DNA of 64,000 bases from Stenotrophomonas sp. Iso1 (GTDB lineage: Bacteria > Pseudomonadota > Gammaproteobacteria > Xanthomonadales > Xanthomonadaceae), in NCBI RefSeq assembly GCF_027497995.1, contig NZ_JAODBT010000005.1:62001-126000 (forward strand), given 5' to 3'. Both the position numbers and the translations under genes were made by a program. Shown piece by piece: positions 1 through 8,800 of this stretch. The notes under the pieces are model-generated. The model was not told the DNA's origin. It made no database searches and saw only the letters and a list, made by a program, of their open reading frames with translations. Position 1 is the stretch's first letter; the number at the start of each line of letters is the position of its first letter.

Positions 1-151
1 GCGGGAAGCACCAGTGGGTCAACTGATAGACCACGGTGATGCCGATCAACGCCCCCAGTGCCGATATCCACTTCTCGCCATGGTTGGTCTGGTTGCGCTC
101 GATGCTCAACCAGTTGCGCAGCGATTGCAGGAGCGAAGACAGGAACGTCAT
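1..151 (-). CDS. HPP family membrane protein, 5' part only (runs off left edge)
   Basis: The first 50 residues are visible, reading leftward from an ATG at 151. After an amphipathic start rich in Leu, Arg and Trp they reach a predicted first membrane helix (residues about 30-43, with a W-I-S-A-L-G-A-L-I-G-I pattern), followed by Q-L-T-H-W. A basic N-terminus followed directly by such a Gly/Ala-rich helix is what I associate with HPP-family integral membrane proteins, some of which are nitrite or ion transport related. No good ribosome site precedes the ATG, so the start may differ. The rest of the gene is outside the window, so the family call is tentative and the function unknown. Confidence 0.45.
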   Translation of the reverse strand, partial: MTFLSSLLQSLRNWLSIERNQTNHGEKWISALGALIGITVVYQLTHWCFP

Positions 152-558
152 CAGCGTGGGTGAAGGGAGGGCGGGCCATTTTGCCGTTGAATCCGGCCGC
201 CGTAATGTACTTTTGCGGGCCAATTGCAGATGCGCTGATACCGATCGGTTTGCTCGATATGGCGCCAGTGGATAAGCCGTATGCCGCAGGCAAGAGGCGC
301 CTGCCTGGCCCAAGCCCGGCACGTATCACCGTAGTGCAATCGGCCATGCATCGGGCCGGTGCAGATGCCGCATGTGGTCGCTATCTGCAGGCTCGTGGTC
401 CACGAGGCCGAGCCAGGTGGGTATCCGCGCGATTGAACGCGGTCCATTTTTACGCAGATTTGATAGTGCGACGCTCGCATCGCCATCGCCGGTTTATGGG
501 CAGTGACGACATCATTTCCACAGGGCCGCGCAGGGTGCGTGGCCACTTTGGAAAACCG
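152..558. other. Intergenic region between divergent HPP-family and TorF-like genes
   Basis: These 407 bases separate two divergent genes and should hold both promoters. The frame of the rightward gene stays open across the whole region, but the translation is Arg/Cys rich and lacks family features before the signal peptide at 559, so I do not extend the gene leftward. A short inverted repeat (GCAGGC at 286-291 with GCCTGC at 299-304) is the only structure seen. Confidence 0.5.
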
Positions 559-1269
559 ATGAAAGCCTTTCACTATTCCCAACGCCTGCTGCGCCGTAGC
601 CGCGTTCTGTTGATCCTGCTGGCCGCCACGGGTGGTGCCGCCGCTCATGACGTCAGTGGCAGCGCCACCCTCACCAGTGATTATGTCTGGCGCGGCGCTA
701 CCCAAAGCCAGGGTGATGCCGCTGTGCAGGCAGGCTTCAAGGTCGCAGGCCAGAGCGGCTTTTATGCCTCGGCATGGGGCTCCAGCGTCGAATTCGTGCC
801 ACAAACCCACGCCAGCAGCGAGCTGGACTTCAGTGTGGGCTGGGGAAAACAGCTGAGCGAGCACTGGGCGCTGGATGCCAACGTGCTGCATTACCGCTAT
901 CCATCCACTGCGGTTGATCTGAACTGGACCGAGCTCAACACCACGCTGACCTGGAAGAACACCTATTGGTTGTCATTGGCGTGGTCCCCGGAGGCCCTGG
1001 GCACCACGCAGGACGGCCTGTACAGCCAGATCGGCGCGCGCGTACCGATTAATGAGCACCTGCGCATGGAGATGATGGCCGGCTACTACACGCTGCAGGA
1101 CGCAGCCGGTGGCGGTTACGCACATGGGCAGTTGAGTGCGATCTGGGCGATCACCGCGCCGCTGGAACTGCGCGTCAGTACGCATGCCACCAACCATCAT
1201 GCGCGTGAGCTGTTTGGCGATGACTTCGCCGGTAGCCGCTGGGAGGTGGCGCTGCAGGGCAGCTTCTGA
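559..1269 (+). CDS. TorF-like putative outer-membrane porin (Gcw_chp family)
   Basis: A 236-residue exported protein. Residues 1-28 form a signal peptide with a basic start (M-K-A-F then R-R-S-R), a hydrophobic core L-L-I-L-L-A-A and an A-A-A-H cleavage region. The mature protein opens with the family hallmark S-A-T-L-T-S-D-Y-V-W-R-G, followed by alternating beta strands such as G-F-Y-A-S-A-W-G-S-S-V-E-F. The C-terminus ends in Phe, as expected of a beta-barrel outer-membrane protein. TorF proteins are conserved in Proteobacteria but their substrate is poorly defined. The start at 559 was chosen because it gives a clean signal peptide; the open frame continues further upstream but without homologous features. 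Confidence 0.75.
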   Translation: MKAFHYSQRLLRRSRVLLILLAATGGAAAHDVSGSATLTSDYVWRGATQSQGDAAVQAGFKVAGQSGFYASAWGSSVEFVPQTHASSELDFSVGWGKQLSEHWALDANVLHYRYPSTAVDLNWTELNTTLTWKNTYWLSLAWSPEALGTTQDGLYSQIGARVPINEHLRMEMMAGYYTLQDAAGGGYAHGQLSAIWAITAPLELRVSTHATNHHARELFGDDFAGSRWEVALQGSF

Positions 1270-1572
1270 GCACCGCGTGACGTTGTTTCGCTTTTACATC
1301 AAGGGTGGCCCGGTGCATTGCGATGCCCGGGCTGTTCGCCGTAGGCCGCATGCCGTCCGCCAAGCGGCCCCGCCGATACCCGGTGGGTACCACGCGTTGA
1401 CCAGGGCAAGCTTCTGCTGTCTGCCGGAAGCTCACTGCGGTCCTCCGGAAGGGCGCCGGACACACCAGCCGGTGCGAGACCCTTCTCGTTCATCTTCGTC
1501 GTCACGCCTATGACGGACAAAGCGCCTATGCTGCAAAGACATTGAGTACTCCTTGTACTCAGGATGTGACGT
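1270..1572. other. Intergenic region without supported gene
   Basis: About 300 bases with no convincing coding sequence. The only notable element is the inverted repeat just before the next gene (1543-1561), listed separately. Confidence 0.5.
1543..1561 (+). promoter_or_regulatory. Perfect inverted repeat overlapping the ribosome site of the 87-residue gene
   Basis: TGAGTAC (1543-1549) and GTACTCA (1555-1561) form a perfect 7-bp dyad with a 5-base spacer. The right arm runs into the AGGA ribosome site before the ATG at 1573. It could be a repressor operator or an mRNA hairpin that masks the ribosome site. The structure is seen directly; the role is inferred. Confidence 0.4.
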
Positions 1573-1836
1573 ATGAACTATGAAGAAGCTCGCGCTGACC
1601 TGGATGAACTGGCGCTTGAGATGGTCACATCCACGCACACGTGGTCGTATTCGCAACGATTGGACAAGCTTCGGTCGCTGGCAATTCTTACCAGACGTGC
1701 GTTGCAAGCCACTTCCGGTTCACCCAATGAAAGCGCACATCGCAGTAGTATCGATTCACTGCTTGATCGGATAGGCGGCATGATGGCCACCGCAGCGCAG
1801 CTTGAAGAACTGCAAGAGAGTTACAAGCACAGCTGA
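1573..1836 (+). CDS. Hypothetical protein, 87 residues
   Basis: A small acidic protein, mostly predicted helical, beginning M-N-Y-E-E-A-R-A-D-L-D-E-L. It has an AGGA ribosome site 8 bases before the ATG. No cysteine pairs, signal peptide or membrane segment are visible, so it should be cytoplasmic. I do not recognise a family. It lies 123 bases before another small hypothetical gene, and both precede the giant glucan synthase gene in the same direction, but a long gap (2269-2892) argues against one operon. Confidence that it is a gene rests on the ribosome site and protein-like composition. Confidence 0.5.
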   Translation: MNYEEARADLDELALEMVTSTHTWSYSQRLDKLRSLAILTRRALQATSGSPNESAHRSSIDSLLDRIGGMMATAAQLEELQESYKHS

Positions 1837-1959
1837 TTCCGAAGTGACAGCGATAGCGCAAGGGAAGTACTTCCGGGCAAACCGGAATGGACCGCCGCAC
1901 GAGGCCCCTCATCGACAATGCAGCTACTGTGCGTGAGCTGGCGGCATCAGGACACACAC

Positions 1960-2268
1960 ATGAATGGCTTGAGAGACCGTGACTTCGTCAATGTGGTCAG
2001 CGAACTGTCTTACTGGCAGGAGCGCTTCGACAGCGGATCAATGGTGGGCGACTCCTTCCGCAATGATTGCGCACCCGTGATCAAGCTTGCGTGCGACATC
2101 TACTTGCGGGACCCGCATGGCTCGCACCGTGCACGGCTTGCTGACCTGCAGGCACATCTTCCCCTGGCACAGACAGAGAACAGCGCTGAGGTCTCTGCCC
2201 AGATCGCGCAGCTCTGTTGGGACCGTCTCGGCGAAAATTCGAATCCGCCCTGCTTCGAACTCCAATAA
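1960..2268 (+). CDS. Hypothetical protein, 102 residues
   Basis: A soluble, probably helical protein with no recognised domain. The start at 1960 (M-N-G-L-R-D-R-D-F) has AGGA about 8 bases upstream; an in-frame start at 1918 would add 14 residues without a ribosome site. A segment E-L-S-Y-W-Q-E-R-F near residue 15 faintly resembles E-L-N-H-W-L-C-R-V in the small protein coupled to the glucan synthase (11616-11867). The similarity is too short to prove homology. Function unknown. Confidence 0.5.
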   Translation: MNGLRDRDFVNVVSELSYWQERFDSGSMVGDSFRNDCAPVIKLACDIYLRDPHGSHRARLADLQAHLPLAQTENSAEVSAQIAQLCWDRLGENSNPPCFELQ

Positions 2269-2892
2269 CGCCTGCGCGGAGACGACGAAGCGGGCTCACC
2301 ATGAACCCGCGTGGCGGGGTGGGGTGAGCATGCAGGTCTCAATGCGTATCACCTCGCACAGGCTTGTACAGCTCAATCCAGCATCAATGCACGGCGGACG
2401 TGTGGCGATCCAGTCATCGATGTGAGCAAAGAGGAACAGGCTGACGACCGATGAGCTGCAACAGAAGTGATGCGGTCCGCAGTCTCGGTCGCCGTGCACT
2501 CAGGAGGCTGCAGGGTGAGTACGGCGAAGAGAGTGGCGAATATGAGGTTGAATCGCCGGCCAACTGCGCCCGCTTGACGCCGCGATGGTGGGTCCGTGCA
2601 GGGGGTGCGAAAGGAGCATTCCAGGCGGCGTGGTCGAGGTGCGAGCTGCACGGATGTTCGCACTCGCTGAAGCCGGTGTTTGTCCATATGGAGTCGATCT
2701 TTTCATCGCCTCCAGATTCATGCGTTTGAATTTCCCGGCAAAACTGCCGGACGTAACAGATATCTCCCGCATGACGGATCTCGTGTTGTTGTTTCAACAC
2801 ACGCCGGCCCTGCGGCTTTTTACGCTGTTATCCCAATGGCGTACAGGAAGAACGAGTGACCTATTGCTCGTCGTGACCACACAGGATCATCA
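2269..2892. other. Long leader/intergenic region upstream of the cyclic glucan synthase gene
   Basis: About 620 bases without a convincing gene. It contains a hairpin CCGGCA/TGCCGG (2735-2750, loop AAAC, no U run) and a short repeat TGTTG-TTT-CAACA near 2788. An open frame here ends in an ATGA overlap with the synthase start but looks non-coding in composition. The promoter of the synthase gene should lie here; I cannot place it with confidence. Confidence 0.4.
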
Positions 2893-5800
2893 ATGACTCA
2901 AACCTTGGGTAGCTCCAATCAGTGGCTACGTGCCCTCGGACGCTTGTGGCGCTGGAACGGCTCTGCACGCATCAGTTCCAGCCATGCCGAGGCGCCACTC
3001 CGCGCGCAACTATTCAACGTGGACCAGATGGAAGTGCACGGACGTGCATTGGCGCGCGCACATAGCGTGCATGCCGTGTCAGGCCGTGAATATCTGCTTG
3101 GCCGTCTCGCTGAGAATGAACGTCTGCTGGATGATGCCTATTCGCTGCTCACCGGGCTGACGCGCGACGGTATGCGGGTCGCGCCTGCGGGCGAGTGGTT
3201 GCTGGACAACTACTACCTTGTTGAAGAGCAGATCCACACCGCGCGCATGCATCTGCCCACCGGTTACAGCCGTCAGCTTCCGTCCTTGAGCGTGGGCCCT
3301 TCGGCGGAGCTGCCGCGTGTGTACGACCTGTCTCTGGAGGCGATCGCGCATGGCGATGGTCGCATCGACGGGGAAACCATCAGCCGCTTCATCGCTGCCT
3401 ACCAGTCCATCACGCCGTTGATGCTGGGCGAGCTTTGGGCGATACCGATCATGCTGCGGCTGGCCTTGATCGACAATCTGCGGCGCATGGCCGTGCGTGT
3501 GATGCATGACGGCACCGATCGCCGGCTGGCGAACGAATGGGCCGAGCGGTTGAACCAGACGGCAGCAGAAAGTCCGAAAGATGTAGTACTGGTGATCGCT
3601 GACCTGGCACGCTCGGGCCCACCGCTGTCGGGTGCTTTCGTTTCCGAGCTGGCGCGTGGGCTGCAGGGTCGCGGCGGTGTGTTCTCGATGCCGATCACCT
3701 GGCTTGAACAGTGGGTTGCTGCCGATGGCCATCGCATCGAAGAACTGGTGCATCTTGAGAGTCAGCAACAGGCCGCAGATCAGGTTTCGATCAGCAACAG
3801 CTTCAGCAGTCTACGTTTCCTGACCAACATGGATTGGCGCGAGTTCGTCGAAAGCATGAGCGAAGTCGAACGCATCCTGCGTCAGGATCCATCCTGCACC
3901 TATGCGTTGATGGACTTCAGTACACGTGACAGCTACCGCCATGTGGTGGAGAAGGTCGCGCGCCTGGCCAACGTCAGTGAGAGCGATGTTGCCGGCATGG
4001 CGCTGCGGTTGACGCAAGCCGCTGCCAAAGACGATCCACGCGGCTACCAGGCGCACGTGGGCTTCTATCTGGTGGACGATGGCGTGGCGCAGATGAAAGC
4101 CGCTGTGGGCGCATTGACGCCTTCGGGGCGCCCCGTATCTCTGCGGCCGCAGCGGGTCCCTTTGTTGGTGTATCTGTTGCCGATCGCGACCATCGTCGGG
4201 TTGTTCACCTGGGGGTTGATGAACACCGGCCCGCCATTGGACGGTGGGTTGGCGTGGTTGATCGTGGCATTGGCAGTACTGGTGTTCAGCGAGCTGGGTA
4301 TCGCACTGGTCAACTGGGGCGCGACGCTTCTGGTATCGCCGCGACTGCTGCCACGCATGGATTTCTCCAAAGGCATACCCGCGCAGGCGCGCACACTGGT
4401 GGTGATTCCCTGCATGTTGGGAAACGTCGCCGACGTGGATAGCCTGGTGGAAGGGTTGGAAGTCCGCTTCCTTGCCAACCGCGACCCGCATCTGCATTTC
4501 GCGTTACTGACCGATTTTCTGGATGCGGACCAGGCGTCGCAGCCAACAGATGCGGCGCTGCTGGAGCGCGCCGTGTACTTGATCGAGCAACTCAACCAGC
4601 GCTATGCGCCGGAGCGCATCACTGAACACGGAGGTGATCTGTTCTACCTGTTCCATCGGCCGCGCCAGTGGAACCCCGGTGAGCAGCGGTGGATGGGCCT
4701 TGAGCGCAAGCGCGGCAAGCTGGCAGCCTTGAACCGGTTGCTGCGTGACGGCTCCACCGAGGATTTTCTGCAGGTGGTGGGCCGGGTCGCTGCACTGACG
4801 AGCGTGCGCTACGTCATTCCCCTGGATACCGATACCCGACTGCCCCGCGATGCCGCACGCGAGTTCGTCGGCACACTGTCGCATCCGCTCAATCGTGCCC
4901 ACTTCGATGCGCGACGTCGTCGGGTGGTCCGTGGCTACGGCATCCTTCAACCCAGCGTTGGCACCAGCCTGGGCGGACGCCGTAGTTCGCGTTATGCGCG
5001 CATGTTCGGCAACGAACCGGGCATTGATCCGTACACACGCACCGTCTCGGATGTGTACCAGGATCTGTTCGGGGAAGGATCCTTCGTGGGCAAAGGCATC
5101 TACGATGTGGAAGCGTTCGAACTTGCGCTGGCGAACCGCTTCCCCGACAACCGCATCCTCAGCCATGACTTGCTGGAGGGCTGCTATGCGCGCGCTGGAT
5201 TGATCAGCGATGTGCGGCTGTTCGAGGACTACCCCACGCGCTATGCCGCAGACGTGAAACGACGCTATCGCTGGATACGCGGCGACTGGCAACTGCTGCC
5301 CTGGCTGTTGCCCTGGGTGCCGCGCAATGACGGCGGCCATGAACGCAATCCATTGTCATGGCTATCGCGCGGCAAGCTGTTGGACAACTTGCGGCGAAGC
5401 CTTGTGCCGGTGGCCATGACGGCCCTGCTGGTGCTCGGCTGGGTGCTCTCGCCGGCGCCACTCGTATGGACAGCCTGGCTGTTGTGCTTGTGGATGCTGC
5501 CGGTGCTGATACCGGCACTGCGTGATGTTTTCTCCATGCCGGTCGACATGCCACTGAAGGCCCATCTGCTCCAGGTGGGTAGATCCACCTTGCGACAGCT
5601 GCTGCGCGCCGCGATAAATCTGTCATGCCTGCCTTACGAGGCGTTCTTCAGCGTGGCTGCGATTGCACGTACGTTGTGGCGGCTGTTGATCACGCGCACG
5701 CATCTATTGCAGTGGAATCCATCGGCAGAAGTGGAACGCAGTCTGGGCTCCGGCATGAAGGCCGAGTTGCACAGCATGGGGCCGGCCGCTTTGTCCGCCG

Positions 5801-8800
5801 TCATCGTCGTTGCTGCGTTGTTGGCGGTTGTGCAACCGGCCTCGCTATGGATAGCCATGCCGTTTCTTCTGCTGTGGCTGTCCTCGCCTGTGCTCATGGC
5901 GTGGCTGGGGCGGTCAGCACCACCACGCGATGCGAATCTGTCCGCATCCCAGTTGGTGTTTCTTGGCAAGCTGGCGCGCCGCACCTGGGCCTTCTTTGAG
6001 ACCTATGTGCGCGCTGAAAATCACTGGCTGCCACCGGACAATGTCCAGGAGCATCCTGCACTGGTGGTGGCACGTCGCACGTCGCCGACCAACATCGGCC
6101 TGTCGTTGCTGGCCAATCTGTCCGCCTACGATTTTGGCTATCTGCAGGTCGCTGGCGTGCTGGAGCGCACACGGCTTGTGTTCGCCACGTTGGACGCGTT
6201 GCCGCGTCACCGCGGGCATTTCTACAACTGGTACGACACCGAAACACTGCAGTCCCTGCCGCCGGCCTATGTTTCCACCGTCGATAGCGGCAACCTGGCG
6301 GGGCACCTGCTGACCCTGCGTCAGGGCCTGTTGGCGCTGGCTGATGCGCCGGTACTTGCACCAGGTACCTTCGTGGGATTGGCTGACACGTTGGGCGTGC
6401 TGGAAGATTCACGCCTGACAATGCAGTTGAACGACAAGGAGCTGTCGAAGTCACTGGCCGATTTCCGCAGCACGCTTGCGCCGGCGCTGGAAGAATTGCC
6501 GGCCGGGGCGCGCGATGCAGAACGTATCCTGATGGCGTTGGTGGTGCATGCAGGTGATATCGCAGCCCGCTGGTCCGCGTCCGTGCCACCGGCTATACAC
6601 GCGCTGCATTGGCCGACGGCGTTGCTTGATGCCTGCCAGTACGCACTGGCGGAGCTACGGTTATTTGTTGCCGGCCTGTCGCCAGTGGTGGCGTTTGACG
6701 GTGCCGTGGAAGACGAGCGCATCCCCACGTTGCGCGAGGTACTCACGCGGTCCACCAACCTGCTGGCGAAAGAGCATGCCCGTGAACGCATCCTTCAGCT
6801 TGAACAGCTGGCGCATCGGGCTGGGCAGTTCTCGCTGATGGACTATGAATTTCTCTATGACCCGGCGCGCCATCTGCTGGCCATCGGCTACAACCTGGAC
6901 GAACATCGCCTGGATAGCGGCTTCTATGACCTGTTGGCCTCCGAAGCGCGCTTGTGCAGCTTCGTGGCCATTGCGCAGGGGAAGCTGCCACAGGAAACCT
7001 GGTTCGCATTGGGGCGGCTGCTGACCGAGGTCAACGGGGATGCGACGCTGTTGTCATGGAGCGGCTCGATGTTCGAGTACCTCATGCCGCAACTGGTGAT
7101 GCCGAGTTACCCGGACACCCTGTTGGACCAGACATCACAGCACGCCGTGGAGGCGCAGATTGCCTACGGCGCCCTGCACAACGTTCCGTGGGGGATATCC
7201 GAGTCCGGCTACAACACGGTAGACGCTCGCATGAACTACCAATACCGCGCATTCGGTGTGCCCGGTTTGGGCCTGAAGCGCGGGTTGGGCCAGGACCTGG
7301 TGATTGCACCGTACGCCAGCATGATGGCGTTGATGGTGGCCCCTGAAGCTGCCTGCAAGAACCTGCAACGTCTGGATGCGCTGGGCTTCAATGGCGACTT
7401 CGGTTTCTACGAAGCTATTGATTACACGCCCACCCGTGTGCCACCGGGACAGGATCACGTGGTGGTGCGTTCCTTCATGGCCCATCACCAGGGCATGGGG
7501 TTTCTGTCGCTGGTTCATCTGCTCCGGCAGCAGCCGATGCAGCAACGTTTCGTGGCAGATGCCGAGTTCCAGGCGACCTTGCTGCTGTTGCAGGAGCGTA
7601 TACCGCATACCGGCGTGTTCCATCCGCATGAAGCAGAAACCCCGGGGGCGCGCGCGGCCTCCACCGAACCTGAAACGCAGCTGCGGATATTCCGTAATCC
7701 CAGTACGTCACGCCCCGCCGTGCAGCTGCTGTCAAACGGCCGTTACCACAGCCTGTTGACCAGCGCCGGTGGTGGTTACAGCCGTCAGCGCGATATGTCC
7801 ATCACACGCTGGCGCGAGGATGGCACCCGCGACCACTGGGGTAATTTCTGCTATCTGCGTGATGTCGACAGCGGTGAGTTCTGGTCCACGTCCCTGCAAC
7901 CCACCGGTGTGCCGGTCGAGCAGTACGAAGCCATCTTCTCCGACGCAAAGGCCGAGTTCCGTGGACGTAAACGTGGCTACGAAAGCCATCTTGAAATCGC
8001 CATCTCCGCCGAAGACGACATCGAGCTGCGCCGGTTGCGGTTGAGCAACCGCAGCCGACATGCACGGACCATCGAGATCACCACCTATGCCGAAGTGGTG
8101 TTGGCGGCGCCCATCGTGGACGAGCTGCATCCGGCATTCAGCAATCTGTTCGTGCAGTCGGAGATCGTGCCCGAAAGGCAGGCCCTGCTGTGTACGCGTC
8201 GGCCGCGTTCGCACGACGAAGTGTCGCCATGGATGTTCCACCTGGTTGCGGTCCACGATGCCGATATCAGCGCGATCTCGTACGAGACAGACCGGGCCCG
8301 CTTCCTTGGCCGTGGTTGCACACCGCGTGCGCCACAGGCGCTTTCGAGCGACGAGGTTCTCTCCAACAGCGAAGGCTCGGTGTTGGATCCGATTGTGGCA
8401 ATCCGTTGCCGTATCGAACTTGCGCCGGGACAGAGCGTGATGGTCGATATGGTGTACGGCGTCGGCGTGGACCGCGATGCGTGCCTTGGGCTGGTCGACA
8501 AGTACCGTGACCGTCGACTGGCGGACCGGGTGTTCGATCTTGCCTGGACCCACAGCCAGGTGGTGCGGCGCCAGATCAATGCATCACAGGCCGATGCACA
8601 ACTGTATGAGCGGCTGGCGGGATTGATTGTCTACGCGCATCCGTTGCTGCGCGCCGACCCCGAGGTGCTGCTGCAGAACCAGCGTGGCCAGTCAGGACTC
8701 TGGGGGCATGCAATCTCGGGTGATCTGCCGATCGTGCTGCTGCAGGTTTCTGACGTCGACAATATCGAGCTGGTCCGGCAGATGGTGCAGGCGCATGCGT

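Noticed and set aside
58..558. N-terminal extension of the TorF-like gene
   Set aside because: The open frame continues leftward, but the signal peptide starts at 559, and the extension is Arg/Cys rich with no homologous look.
2585..2896. Plus-strand open frame of 103 codons ending in an ATGA overlap with the glucan synthase start
   Set aside because: The overlap is suggestive, but there is no ribosome site at its start, the translation is Cys/Arg rich in the first half, and no conserved feature is visible. More likely part of the long leader.
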